Made by a program: the position numbers and the translations under genes
DNA from: Rhodospirillales bacterium 24-66-33
GTDB taxonomy: Bacteria; Pseudomonadota; Alphaproteobacteria; Reyranellales; Reyranellaceae
Reading direction: 5' to 3'
Assembly (NCBI GenBank): GCA_002281855.1
Contig: NCHQ01000007.1
Location: forward strand, 124,001 to 188,000
Length of the DNA: 64,000 bases
Shown: piece after piece, positions 52,089-60,289 of the stretch
Position numbering within the stretch: position 1 is the stretch's first letter
How the letters are laid out: every line of letters begins with the position of its first letter
The notes under the pieces: generated by a model
Told to the model about the DNA's origin: nothing
Database searches by the model: none
The model's input: the letters and a program-made list of their open reading frames with translations, nothing else

Positions 52089-53039
52089 ATGAAACTCCTC
52101 AGTTTGCTGGTCGGAATGCTGCTCGCGGTGCCGGCCGGCGCCCAGGACTATCCTTCCAAGCCGATCAAGATCATCACGGCCTTCGGGCCGGGGACCGCGA
52201 CCGACATCGCCGCGCGCGCGATCGGGCAGGACATCGCCGCCCAGACCGGGCAGACGGTCGTCATCGAGAACAAGCCTGGCGCGGAAGGGCAGATTGCGGC
52301 CCAATCCGCGGCGGCGGCGGCGCCCGACGGCTACACGCTGTTCTTCACCACGCAGACGACGCAGGCGATCAATCCGCACGTCTACAAGTCGCTGGCCTAC
52401 GATCCGGTGAAGAGTTTCGCGCCGGTCGCCGGCATTACGCTCGGCGCGCAGATCGTGATGGTTCGCAAGGACCTGCCGGCCAAGACCATCCAGGAATTTG
52501 TTGCGCTTGCGAAGGCGCAGCCCGGCAAGCTGAGCTTCGGCAGCGGCAACGGGTCGAGCCGCGGTGGCGCGGAACTGTTCCGCATCATGACCGGGATCGA
52601 TCTGCTGGGCGTGCCCTACAAGACCCAGCCGCAGGCGATTACCGACCTGTTGGGCGGTAGAATCGACATCATCTTCTCGGACTTCACGGTCGGCCTGCCG
52701 CCGGTGCTCGACGGACGGGCGCGCGGTCTGGCCGTCACCAGCAAGCAGCGCATCCCCGGCCTCGAGCAGTTTCCGACGGTCGACGAGAGCGGTGTGCCGG
52801 GCTTCGAGATGTGGGCCTGGACGGCGCTCTACGCGCCCGCCGGCACGCCGCGGCCGATCATCGACAAGCTGAACGCACTCGTTCGACAGGCGGCGAAGTC
52901 CCCGGCCTATCTCAACCTGCTGAAGACCAGCTACGGCATCTCGTTCGTCGGATCGCCCGAGGAACTGGCGGCCTTCCAGGCCGTCGAGACGAAGAAGTGG
53001 GCGGAGATCGTGGCGACCGCCGGCATGAAGGAGCCCTGA
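52089..53039 (+). CDS. Bug/TctC-family transporter receptor
   Basis: The product has 316 residues. The leader ends at VPAGAQ, and the mature start DYPSKPIKIITAFGPGTATDIAARAIG plus VVIENKPGAEGQIAAQ are the Bug ligand-loop signatures. It presumably binds a carboxylate in the periplasm. No TctA or TctB gene adjoins it. It is divergent from the DppA-like gene and convergent, 7 bp away, with the MFS gene that ends the seven-gene CoA operon. Confidence 0.92.
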   Translation: MKLLSLLVGMLLAVPAGAQDYPSKPIKIITAFGPGTATDIAARAIGQDIAAQTGQTVVIENKPGAEGQIAAQSAAAAAPDGYTLFFTTQTTQAINPHVYKSLAYDPVKSFAPVAGITLGAQIVMVRKDLPAKTIQEFVALAKAQPGKLSFGSGNGSSRGGAELFRIMTGIDLLGVPYKTQPQAITDLLGGRIDIIFSDFTVGLPPVLDGRARGLAVTSKQRIPGLEQFPTVDESGVPGFEMWAWTALYAPAGTPRPIIDKLNALVRQAAKSPAYLNLLKTSYGISFVGSPEELAAFQAVETKKWAEIVATAGMKEP

Positions 53040-53046
53040 CGAGGGC

Positions 53047-54279
53047 TCAGGAGGGACGCGGCCGGCGCAGCCGGGCCGACGTCGCGATCTGCCAGACGGC
53101 CGCGGCGAGGACGCAGGCGGCGACCAGCAGGAAGGCGCTGCGATAGTCGGCGACCGCGGCGATCAGGCCGAACAGCGGCGGGCCGATGACGGCGCCGGAA
53201 AAGGCGAGGGCAGTCTGGACGGCCGCGACGGCCGCGACCTGTCCGGGCGGCGCGAGGGCCGCGAATTCCGCGATCGAGACGCCGTTCCAGCTGATGACGA
53301 CCGTGCCGTAGGCGAAGACGATCAGGCCGATCAGCCAATAAGGGGTCTCGGCCGAGATCAGGCTGGTGGCCACGGCGCCGAGCGCGATGCCGATTCCGGT
53401 CCAGCCCAGCAGCATCATTCGGGGAAACCGGTCGCCCAGGGCGCCCAGGACCAGGCGCTGCCCCGTGCCGCCGATCTGCGCCAGGAAGAGCAGGAATCCC
53501 GCCTCGGCGATGCTGAGGCGGCAATGCTCGTAGAGGTAGGTCACCAAGAAGAACGTGAAGGTGTGCTGCGCCACGACGTAGAGCAGCGCCGACCAGCCTA
53601 GAACGCGCATCTCCGGATGGCGCATCACATGGACGATCGAGGACCAGATGCCGTCCGAGGGGGCCGACGGAGCGACCGAGGCATCGATTCGGGCACGCAG
53701 CAGTTCGAGGACGCCGGCGCCCGCCAGCATGAGCGCCGCGGCGCAGAGCGAGGCACCGCGCCACCCGAGCGCCGGCAGCAGCAGGGGCAGGAAAATGCCG
53801 GCGGCCGCGAACCCCAGGGGAACGCCGGTCTGCTTGACCGAGAAGACGAGGCTGAACCAGGCGCGTGGCACGCGCTGGCTCAGGATATGCGCCGATGCGG
53901 GATTGATGGGACCCTGGGCAAAGCCGATGAACGCGACTGCGACGACGGTCGCGGCAACGAAGGCCATCGCGTTCAGGGCAAGGCCGATGGCGGCGGCCAG
54001 CATGGCGAACTGGCAGACGCGGACGGCGCCCAGCCGCGAGATCGGCCCGGCGCTCCACAGCGCGACGCCCGAGGCGATTGCGTAGGTGACGGCCGTGAAG
54101 GCACCGACCAGTTTGGGGGCGATCCCGAGATCGCGGGCCACGGCCGGCATCAGCACGCTGAGCGAGAGGACGGCCAGCGAGATGAGCACCTGCGTGCCGA
54201 GCATCGCCCCGATGGGGACGAGTGCCGGCCGCAGACCGGGGCGCGGGCCTTCCGTGTTCGGCGCCGCGCCCGGTTGCAT
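53047..54279 (-). CDS. MFS transporter at the end of the CoA operon
   Basis: The product has 410 residues and twelve membrane segments. The first loop motif is missing its usual form, but SLAVLSLSVLMPAVARDLGI, AGPISRLGAVRVCQFAML and the second-half segment LGALGDRFPRMMLLGWTG are MFS-like. It starts one base after the CitE-like lyase stop, so it is the last gene of the operon 59973-53047 and may import the organic acid that the operon degrades. The substrate is not predictable. Confidence 0.86.
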   Translation of the reverse strand: MQPGAAPNTEGPRPGLRPALVPIGAMLGTQVLISLAVLSLSVLMPAVARDLGIAPKLVGAFTAVTYAIASGVALWSAGPISRLGAVRVCQFAMLAAAIGLALNAMAFVAATVVAVAFIGFAQGPINPASAHILSQRVPRAWFSLVFSVKQTGVPLGFAAAGIFLPLLLPALGWRGASLCAAALMLAGAGVLELLRARIDASVAPSAPSDGIWSSIVHVMRHPEMRVLGWSALLYVVAQHTFTFFLVTYLYEHCRLSIAEAGFLLFLAQIGGTGQRLVLGALGDRFPRMMLLGWTGIGIALGAVATSLISAETPYWLIGLIVFAYGTVVISWNGVSIAEFAALAPPGQVAAVAAVQTALAFSGAVIGPPLFGLIAAVADYRSAFLLVAACVLAAAVWQIATSARLRRPRPS

Positions 54280-54280
54280 C

Positions 54281-55195
54281 CTACAGACCGTAGAGGTCGG
54301 CCTTGTTCAGGATCGTATTGCGCAGGATGCGGATCGAGGCGACGTCGACCATGATGCCGTCGACATTGATCGCCCCCAGGCCTGCCGCCTCGGCCTCGGC
54401 ATAGGCCTTCTCCAGCTTGCGGGCGCGGGCGATGTCCTCGGGCTTGGGCGAGTAGACGTCGAGGGCGATATCGATCTGCGAGGGGTGGATCGCCCACTTG
54501 CCGACACAGCCCAGGATCATCGAGCGCTTGCACTCCTCGCGATAGGCATCGGGATTCTTGAAGTCGGCGAACGGGCCGTCCACCGGATCGATGCCGGCGG
54601 CGCGGCAGGCCATGATCAGCCGGAAGCGGGCATAGTGCCAGATGTCACCCGGGTAGCCATCTGTCTCGCCGACATTCCTGTTGGTGACGCCCATGGAGGC
54701 GGAGAAGTCGCCCATGCCGAACACCAGGCATTCGAGGCGCGGCGTGCAGGCGGCGATCGAGTCGACGTTCTGCATGCCCTCGACTTCCTCGATCAGCGCC
54801 TCGAGGCCGATCTTGCGCTTCATCTTCAGCTTCTTCTCGATCTGATGGAGCAGCTTGTCGGCGAACAGCACGTCGGCGGCCGTCTGCACCTTGGTCATCA
54901 TGATCGTGTCGAGATGCTCGCCCGCACCCTCGACGATCTCGATGATGTCCTCGTAGGCGTACTCGGTGGTCAGGTCGTTGATGCGCACGCAGCGCGTCTT
55001 ACCCGTCCAGTTCAGCGTCTTCAGGCCCTCGATGATCTTCTTGCGGGCGTCGCGCTTCTGGCTGGGGGCGACGGCGTCCTCGAGGTCGAGGAAGACGTGA
55101 TCGGCCTTCGACTCCGACGCCTTCTGGATCATCTTCTCGCTCGACCCCGGGGTCGAGAGCTGGACGCGGCGGGCGCGCCTGGGACGGTCGGTCAT
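54281..55195 (-). CDS. HpcH/HpaI or CitE-type CoA-ester lyase
   Basis: The 304-residue TIM-barrel protein has the CoA-ester lyase entry motif RRVQLSTPGSSEKMIQKA, FLDLEDAVAPSQK, GLEALIEEVEGMQNV and GMGDFSASMG, and near the end GKWAIHPSQI. Residues match the malyl-, citramalyl- or beta-methylmalyl-CoA lyase group rather than the citrate-lyase complex. It likely splits a hydroxyacyl-CoA into acetyl- or propionyl-CoA and an oxoacid. AAGGAG precedes ATG 55195, which is 11 bp after the CaiB gene; the MFS gene follows. Confidence 0.87.
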   Translation of the reverse strand: MTDRPRRARRVQLSTPGSSEKMIQKASESKADHVFLDLEDAVAPSQKRDARKKIIEGLKTLNWTGKTRCVRINDLTTEYAYEDIIEIVEGAGEHLDTIMMTKVQTAADVLFADKLLHQIEKKLKMKRKIGLEALIEEVEGMQNVDSIAACTPRLECLVFGMGDFSASMGVTNRNVGETDGYPGDIWHYARFRLIMACRAAGIDPVDGPFADFKNPDAYREECKRSMILGCVGKWAIHPSQIDIALDVYSPKPEDIARARKLEKAYAEAEAAGLGAINVDGIMVDVASIRILRNTILNKADLYGL

Positions 55196-55206
55196 CAATC
55201 TTCTCC

Positions 55207-56433
55207 TTAAGCTACGATCTTGTCGGCACGCAGCCGGGCGATGTCGCCCGTGCCGAGGCCGATGGTCTTCAGATACTCGTCGGTATGTTCGCCCAGCAAC
55301 GGCGCGCGATGGCGCACCTTGCCCGGCGTCTCGGTCATCTTCACGGCGACGCCCGCGATCTGGACCTCGTGGTCGAGGCCGGGATGCGGCACCCAGGGCA
55401 GCATGTCCCGCGCCTTGAAGTGGGGATCGGCCACGATATCGCGCACGTTGTAGACCGGCGAGAACGGCACCTTGCCGCCGAAATGCTTCAGCAGCTCCTG
55501 CTTGGTGCGCTGGCGCGTGAAGTCGGAGACGGTGGCAATCAGCACGTCCTGGTTGGCACGGCGATCCTGCACGGTGATGAACCGCGGATCGGTTGCGAAT
55601 TCGGCCCTGTCGATCAGCCGGCACAGGATCGGGAAGTGCGCGTCGGCATGCGCGGCGATCGTCACGAAGCCGTCCTTCGCCGGGAACATGCCGAACGGGC
55701 AGAGCAGGGGATGATGGTTGCCCTCGGGATGCGGCAGCGTCTGGGCGTAGGAATGCTGGTGCATGATGCGTTCGCAGACCGCGAGGATCGCGTCGACCAT
55801 GCCGACATCGACGAACTGGCCCCTGCCGGTCTTGTAGGCGCGCAGGATCGCCGAGACGATACCGAAGGCGCAGGTGATGGCGGGAACGATGTCGCCGACG
55901 CCCGGCCCGACCTTCATCGGCGTGTCCTTGTCGGGGCCGGTGATGGCCATGATGCCGCCCATGGCCTGGCTGATGACATCGTAGGCCGGGAAGTCCGAAT
56001 AGGGACTCTTGCCGGTGCGGACGTCGCCGAAGCCGCGGATGGTGGCATAGACCAGCTTCGGATTGCGGGCGTGCAGGGTCTCGTAGCTGAGACCCAGGCG
56101 ATCCATGACGCCGCCGCGATAGTTCTCGACCACCGCATCGGCATTGTCGCAGAGCTTCAGGACGAGATCGCGGCCCGCCTCCGTCTTGAGGTCGATGGCG
56201 ATCGACTTCTTGTTGCGGTTCACCGAGGCGAAATAGCCGCCGAACGCCTTCAGCCTGTCGTCGACGTGATAGGGCCCGATGATGCGGGTGTGATCGCCGT
56301 CGAGCGGCTCGACCTTGATGACCTCCGCGCCCTGGTCGGCCAGCAGCATCGTGCAGTAGGGGCCGGCCAGCATCTGCGTGAGGTCGACGATGCGGACACC
56401 GTCGAGTGCGCCCAGGACCGACGGGTCGGTCAC
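55207..56433 (-). CDS. CaiB/BaiF-family CoA transferase
   Basis: The product has 408 residues. The family opening LDGVRIVDLTQMLAGPYCTMLLADQGAEVIKVE and VNRNKKSIAIDLKTEAGRDL are clear, as is the catalytic-Asp region FPAYDVISQAMGGIMA. It moves CoA between carboxylic acids through a covalent Asp intermediate. The start is GTG 56433, overlapping the preceding gene by 4 bp (GTGA). It could activate the operon's dicarboxylic acid with succinyl-CoA or recycle CoA from product. Confidence 0.9.
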   Translation of the reverse strand: MTDPSVLGALDGVRIVDLTQMLAGPYCTMLLADQGAEVIKVEPLDGDHTRIIGPYHVDDRLKAFGGYFASVNRNKKSIAIDLKTEAGRDLVLKLCDNADAVVENYRGGVMDRLGLSYETLHARNPKLVYATIRGFGDVRTGKSPYSDFPAYDVISQAMGGIMAITGPDKDTPMKVGPGVGDIVPAITCAFGIVSAILRAYKTGRGQFVDVGMVDAILAVCERIMHQHSYAQTLPHPEGNHHPLLCPFGMFPAKDGFVTIAAHADAHFPILCRLIDRAEFATDPRFITVQDRRANQDVLIATVSDFTRQRTKQELLKHFGGKVPFSPVYNVRDIVADPHFKARDMLPWVPHPGLDHEVQIAGVAVKMTETPGKVRHRAPLLGEHTDEYLKTIGLGTGDIARLRADKIVA

Positions 56434-56924
56434 TTGTCTCCCCAGTGACTGCGGCGCTTGATCAGGACGGTGCGTTCACCTTCGAAGATGTGCTTGTCGT
56501 CCTGGTTCACGCCGTAGTGCTTGAAGCGGACGATGCCGGCGTCGTCCTGCTTGGCGTCCTTCTTCTCGAGCACTTCGGTGTAGCAATAGAGCGTGTCGCC
56601 GTGATGGAGCGGACCCTTGAGGCGGATCTTGTCCATGCCGAGCTCCATCAGCGCATTCTCCGCCGTGTCCTCGGCGGCGAGGCCGATGCACATCGAGATC
56701 GTGACGCCGCCGAAGCCCAGGCGCTGGCCGTAGGGCGTCGACTGGGTCAGGTGCTCGTTGAAATGGGCCTCGGCCGTGTTCATGGTCACGTTGGTGATCC
56801 AGACCTGCTCCATCGGCTCGACGGTCTTGCCGCGCGCGTGCTTCATCACGTCGCCGACGGTGAAGTCCTCGAAGTAGTTGTGCGTGCCGGTGAGTGCGGA
56901 GATTTTGAGACTTGAAGCTGGCAT
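56430..56924 (-). CDS. MaoC-family dehydratase
   Basis: The 164-residue single hotdog-domain protein shows YFEDFTVGDVMKHARGKTVE at the start and AEAHFNEHLTQSTPYGQRL over the active-site helix, a variant of the HxxFN/H form. This matches the itaconyl/mesaconyl-CoA hydratase-type MaoC group more than fatty-acid enzymes. The start ATG overlaps the acyl-CoA dehydrogenase stop by one base, and its own stop overlaps the CaiB start, so all are coupled. It probably hydrates an unsaturated C5-type CoA ester. Confidence 0.85.
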   Translation of the reverse strand: MPASSLKISALTGTHNYFEDFTVGDVMKHARGKTVEPMEQVWITNVTMNTAEAHFNEHLTQSTPYGQRLGFGGVTISMCIGLAAEDTAENALMELGMDKIRLKGPLHHGDTLYCYTEVLEKKDAKQDDAGIVRFKHYGVNQDDKHIFEGERTVLIKRRSHWGDK

Positions 56925-58084
56925 CAGTTCCTCCCGCGGCCGAGCAGGCGATCGGAGATGATGCGCTTCTGGATCTCCGAGGTGCCCTCGAAGATCTTGG
57001 TGAGACGTGCGTCGCGCCAGTGCCGCTCGACGGCATGCAGGGTCGTGTAGCCCGCACCGCCATGGATCTGCAGGCCTTCGCTGCACACCCGCTCGGCCAT
57101 CTCCGAGGCGAACAGCTTGGCCATCGACGCTTCCTTGTCGCAGCGCTGGCCGGTGTCGATCTGCTCGCAGACGAAGTTGTTGAGCTGGCGCGCCGCCTCG
57201 ATCTGCGTGGCCATGTCGGCGATCTTGAACCGGATCGCCTGGAACTCCGAGATCGACTGACCGAACTGGCGGCGCTCGCCGGCGTAGCGGATCGAATCGT
57301 CGAGCGCGCCCTGGGCGAGGCCGATGGCGCGGGCCGCGGTGTGGGCGCGCGCGGTCTCGAGACCGGCCGTCGCATAATAGAAGGCCTGACCTTCGTCGCC
57401 GATCATGTCCTCGGCCTTGACCCGGCAATTGTCGAACGCGAGTTCCCAGGTCTTCCAGCCGAAATAGCCGATCTTGGGAATAGGCGAGCCGCTGCAGCCC
57501 GGCATCAGCTCGCCGCGCTTCTTCTCGACGAAGAACATCGACAGGCCGAGGTGGCGCTTGCCCGGAGGCGCTTCGGACGTGCGCGCGATGATGATCATGA
57601 AGTCGGCGCCGTCGGCGAAGGTGCACCAGTACTTGTTGCCGCTGATCAGATAGCTGTCGCCATCCTTCTTGGCCCGGCAGGAGATGTTGGAGATGTCCGA
57701 GCCGGCATTGGGTTCCGACATCGAGAAGGCGCCGAGGAATTCACCCTTGGCCATGCGCGGCAGGTAACGCCGGCGCTGCTCCTCGCTCATCTTGTGCGAG
57801 CCGATCAGCAGGTTGCCGCGGGCGATGATCGAGGCGACGCTCATCCAGCCGCGCGAGAGTTCTTCGGTCACCAGGCAGTATTCCGAGCAGCCGAGGCCCA
57901 GGCCGCCATATTCCTCGGGGATCAGGATGCCGAAATAGCCGAGCTCGGCCATCTTGTCGCGCAGGTCCATCGGGATGTCGCCCTTTTCGGGGTCGAGCTT
58001 GTTGGCGACCGGCAGCACTTCGTTCAGCGTGAACTCGCGCGCCTGCTCCTGGATCATGCGGCGTTCTTCGGTGAGGAAAGGCAT
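56924..58084 (-). CDS. acyl-CoA dehydrogenase
   Basis: The product has 386 residues. N-terminal alpha domain, FAD-binding AFSMSEPNAGSDISNI, the second beta-domain region (GNKYWCTFADGADFMII) and the catalytic base in IFEGTSEIQ (about residue 370) are all present. The C-terminus contains LQIHGGAGYTT. The operon context suggests a short branched dicarboxylyl-CoA substrate such as methylsuccinyl-CoA, but this is inference. Its start overlaps the stop of the upstream MaoC gene (TAATG). Confidence 0.92.
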   Translation of the reverse strand: MPFLTEERRMIQEQAREFTLNEVLPVANKLDPEKGDIPMDLRDKMAELGYFGILIPEEYGGLGLGCSEYCLVTEELSRGWMSVASIIARGNLLIGSHKMSEEQRRRYLPRMAKGEFLGAFSMSEPNAGSDISNISCRAKKDGDSYLISGNKYWCTFADGADFMIIIARTSEAPPGKRHLGLSMFFVEKKRGELMPGCSGSPIPKIGYFGWKTWELAFDNCRVKAEDMIGDEGQAFYYATAGLETARAHTAARAIGLAQGALDDSIRYAGERRQFGQSISEFQAIRFKIADMATQIEAARQLNNFVCEQIDTGQRCDKEASMAKLFASEMAERVCSEGLQIHGGAGYTTLHAVERHWRDARLTKIFEGTSEIQKRIISDRLLGRGRN

Positions 58085-58572
58085 TAGTTGGAATTCCTGA
58101 GACGGACGAGGTTGGTGCGCTTGAAGTCGATGACGAGTTCTTCGCGCTGGTTGAAGCCCTTGCTGTGCCACGTGACGATGCCGAACCCCTTGTGGGAGTC
58201 CGAGACACGGCGGTCGAGGACGACCGATTCCGCGCGCAGCGAATCGCTGGGATAGACGGGCTGGTGATAGGTGAGTTCGTTGACGCCGAGGAACGGCCCG
58301 CCGCCTTCGCTCAGATCCTCGACCGTGAGGCCGAAGACCGTCGTGAAGACGAGCAGGGGATTGGCCACGATGCCGGGATGGCCATGGGCCTGGGCGTAGG
58401 CGGCATTGTAGTAGTGCGGATTGAAGTGCAAGGTCAGCGTCGTGAAGAGCGTGCTCTCGGACTCGGTGATCGTGCGACCCCAATGGTGCCTGAACACGCG
58501 GCCGACTTCGAAATCCTCATAGCGATTGCCCTTGGGCACGAGCCGGGCGCGGGCCCTGAAATCCTCTGTCAT
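58084..58572 (-). CDS. MaoC-family dehydratase, second copy
   Basis: The product has 162 residues. RYEDFEVGRVFRHHWGRTITE is the family N-terminus, and LHFNPHYYNAAYAQAHGHPGI carries the active-site His region in canonical form. The two MaoC genes flank the dehydrogenase gene, so they may be separate hydratases for successive steps or subunits of one enzyme. A 48-bp gap separates it from the MmgE/PrpD gene. The C-terminus (FKRTNLVRLRN) is typical. Confidence 0.85.
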   Translation of the reverse strand: MTEDFRARARLVPKGNRYEDFEVGRVFRHHWGRTITESESTLFTTLTLHFNPHYYNAAYAQAHGHPGIVANPLLVFTTVFGLTVEDLSEGGGPFLGVNELTYHQPVYPSDSLRAESVVLDRRVSDSHKGFGIVTWHSKGFNQREELVIDFKRTNLVRLRNSN

Positions 58573-58620
58573 TCCTACTCCTGTTTACGCCTCTCGCCCT
58601 GACGGAGGAGAGGAATATGA

Positions 58621-59973
58621 CTAATTCTTCGCCGAAGCACGCACCAGTTCGCCGACGTCGGTGAGACTGTCGATGCGCTCGATTGCATCGTGCAGGCGGC
58701 GGGCTCCCGCTGCGCCGAGCAGGGGCGTCACGAGGCTATCGAACTTGGTCTCGATCGCCTGGCGCTGCTTCTCGAGGTCAGCCCAGGGGATGCCGGAATC
58801 GTGGGCGACCTCGATGGTCGTGCCGTCGTCGAGCTCGATCGCCATCTCGGCCAGCGAGTGCGCCCAGTGCGGCTGGAACTCGATCGCCATCTTGTCGCGC
58901 AGCTGCTTGATGCGCGGCTCCTGGGTCACGGCCTCGTTGTAGGAGTCGAGATTGGCGGTATCGACGCCGGTCAGCGCCATCGCCACGGTCTGGCGCAGCG
59001 AGAACTTGGCTTCGAGCCCCGTCGTCGGGTTGGGGATGTTGCAGACCTTGTCGGCGCCGGAGTCGATGCGGAGCAGGATCTTCTGCACCCTCTCCGGCGG
59101 GAAATTGTTCTTCAGCCGGATTTCCTTGGCGCACTCGATGGGCGCGTGCGTCAGGTAGCAGGCCGCGTGGTACTTGAAGAGGTTGTTGCGCAGGTGCCAG
59201 CCCGACGGCGGCTCGCCCAGTGCCGCCTCGGCGTTGAGATGGTCGCTCTGCGAGGAGGCGAAGCCCTGGTCGCATTCGAGGGAATCGCCACGGGCGGTGA
59301 AGCCCCTGGCGGCAAGGCGGGCCGCGCGCAGCCCGTGTTCCGAAGCGGTGCCGGCATGCAGCGGCTTGCACATGGTGCCGAAGTTGGACTTCAGGCCGGC
59401 GGCCTGGGTGGCGGCGATGCCGAAGGCGACCGCGAGCTGGCGGTCGTCGAGGCCCAGCATGCGACCGGCCGCGGCCGCGGCCGAGAAGGAACCGACCGTG
59501 CCGGTGACGTGGAAGCCCTTCTGGTAGTGGCTGGGAGAGACGAGACGGCCGACGCGGCCGGAGGTCTCGTAGCCCGCAACGAAGCTCTCGATGAACAGGC
59601 GGCCCGAGGCCTTCACCTGCTCGCCAAGCGCCAGCAGGGCGGGAACGACGGTGACCGTGGGATGGCCGCCCATCGAGAAGTTCACGTCGTCATAATCGAG
59701 CGCGTGGCTGGCGGCGCCGTTGATCAGCGCGGCGGTCGAGGGCAGCACGGTCTCCGAGCGGCCGACCAGCGTGGCCGGCCCGCGGGCGCCATCCTCGAGC
59801 GCCTCGGCGATCAGGATGTTCGTGAGATCTTCCTGAGCCCCAGCGATGGTGACGGCAAACCAGTCGAGCAGGCACTGCTTGGTGCGCTCGACCAGATCGT
59901 CCGGCAGGTCCTGCCAGGCAAGGGCGGCGGCGCGCTTGGCGATTTCGGCCGTGACCGGAACGACGGCTGCCAT
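58621..59973 (-). CDS. MmgE/PrpD-family protein
   Basis: The 450-residue product has QDLPDDLVERTKQCLLDWFAVT near the start and INGAASHALDYDDVNFSMGGHP in the active-site region, as in 2-methylcitrate dehydratase PrpD and cis-aconitate decarboxylase. The family also includes epimerases of unknown acids. It is the first gene of the seven-gene operon, with CAGGAGG before ATG 59973. The leader DNA contains a tandem repeat and a hairpin, and a small ORF ends 164 bp upstream. Confidence 0.88.
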   Translation of the reverse strand: MAAVVPVTAEIAKRAAALAWQDLPDDLVERTKQCLLDWFAVTIAGAQEDLTNILIAEALEDGARGPATLVGRSETVLPSTAALINGAASHALDYDDVNFSMGGHPTVTVVPALLALGEQVKASGRLFIESFVAGYETSGRVGRLVSPSHYQKGFHVTGTVGSFSAAAAAGRMLGLDDRQLAVAFGIAATQAAGLKSNFGTMCKPLHAGTASEHGLRAARLAARGFTARGDSLECDQGFASSQSDHLNAEAALGEPPSGWHLRNNLFKYHAACYLTHAPIECAKEIRLKNNFPPERVQKILLRIDSGADKVCNIPNPTTGLEAKFSLRQTVAMALTGVDTANLDSYNEAVTQEPRIKQLRDKMAIEFQPHWAHSLAEMAIELDDGTTIEVAHDSGIPWADLEKQRQAIETKFDSLVTPLLGAAGARRLHDAIERIDSLTDVGELVRASAKN

Positions 59974-60044
59974 CTTTTCCTCCTGAATTTATGGCGCAAG
60001 TGTCGGCCACCAGCCGCCGTCTTGTCCACCATTCGGGCTTTCGC

Positions 60045-60092
60045 TCAACGATATGGCCCAGACACAACTTCAACGATATGGCCCAGACACAA
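60045..60092. repeat. tandem direct repeat (two 23-bp copies) before the CoA operon
   Basis: Two identical 23-bp copies at 60045-60067 and 60070-60092 (core ATATGGCCCAGACACAA) are spaced by 2 bp, giving a 25-bp period. They lie 71-119 bp upstream of the MmgE/PrpD start and abut the hairpin. They may be a double operator for an unlinked regulator. Confidence 0.8.
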
Positions 60093-60117
60093 CAAAGCCG
60101 CCCGGAGGCGGCTTTGT
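60092..60117 (-). terminator. hairpin terminator or attenuator
   Basis: ACAAAGCCGCC (60092-60102) pairs perfectly with GGCGGCTTTGT (60107-60117), a CGGA loop on the plus strand. Read leftward, it is followed by TGTGTC, with T-rich ends in the stem (CTTTGT). It ends the methyltransferase/small-peptide transcript and lies directly before the repeat and CoA operon. Confidence 0.7.
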
Positions 60118-60137
60118 GCCGACTATCGGTGACCCCG

Positions 60138-60221
60138 TTACCGGCAGCACCAAGCCATTGCAGGAACGATCCTGGTGGCGGCAACTGCAGAAATCGCCGG
60201 CGTCGTGATGGTGTAGTTCAC
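60138..60221 (-). CDS. 27-residue peptide gene with exceptional ribosome site
   Basis: GTG 60221 opens a 27-codon ORF. The peptide begins MNYTITTPAIS and ends IVPAMAWCCR, closing with TAA at 60138. The middle is small, neutral residues (AVAAT). The ribosome site at 60222-60236 is a near full-length match to the 16S 3' end, with 7 nt between GGAGG and GTG. It lies 68 bp after the methyltransferase stop and 20 bp before a strong hairpin. It could be a leader peptide, a stalling peptide or a small modified product. Its short length means the ORF rests on the ribosome site. Confidence 0.6.
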   Translation of the reverse strand: MNYTITTPAISAVAATRIVPAMAWCCR

Positions 60222-60236
60222 AGGATCACCTCCTTT
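60222..60236 (-). promoter_or_regulatory. full-length Shine-Dalgarno sequence
   Basis: On the minus strand this reads AAAGGAGGTGATCCT, directly before GTG at 60221. AAGGAGGTGATCC is complementary to the whole 16S rRNA 3' tail. Such long matches are rare and imply very strong or stalled initiation. Confidence 0.8.
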
Positions 60237-60289
60237 CGATGTTGATGGGAGGAGGAGCCTCGCACGACGCGGGCGAGGCGTAAAGCCGC

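Noticed and set aside
60222..60236. Sequence identical to the end of 16S rRNA on the plus strand (GGATCACCTCCTTT)
   Set aside because: No other rRNA sequence is near. It is better read as a Shine-Dalgarno sequence on the minus strand.
60257..60279. Hairpin GCCTCGC...GCGAGGC between the methyltransferase stop and the 27-codon ORF
   Set aside because: A 7-bp stem with a 9-nt loop and no T-run; it may be chance and was not listed as a terminator.
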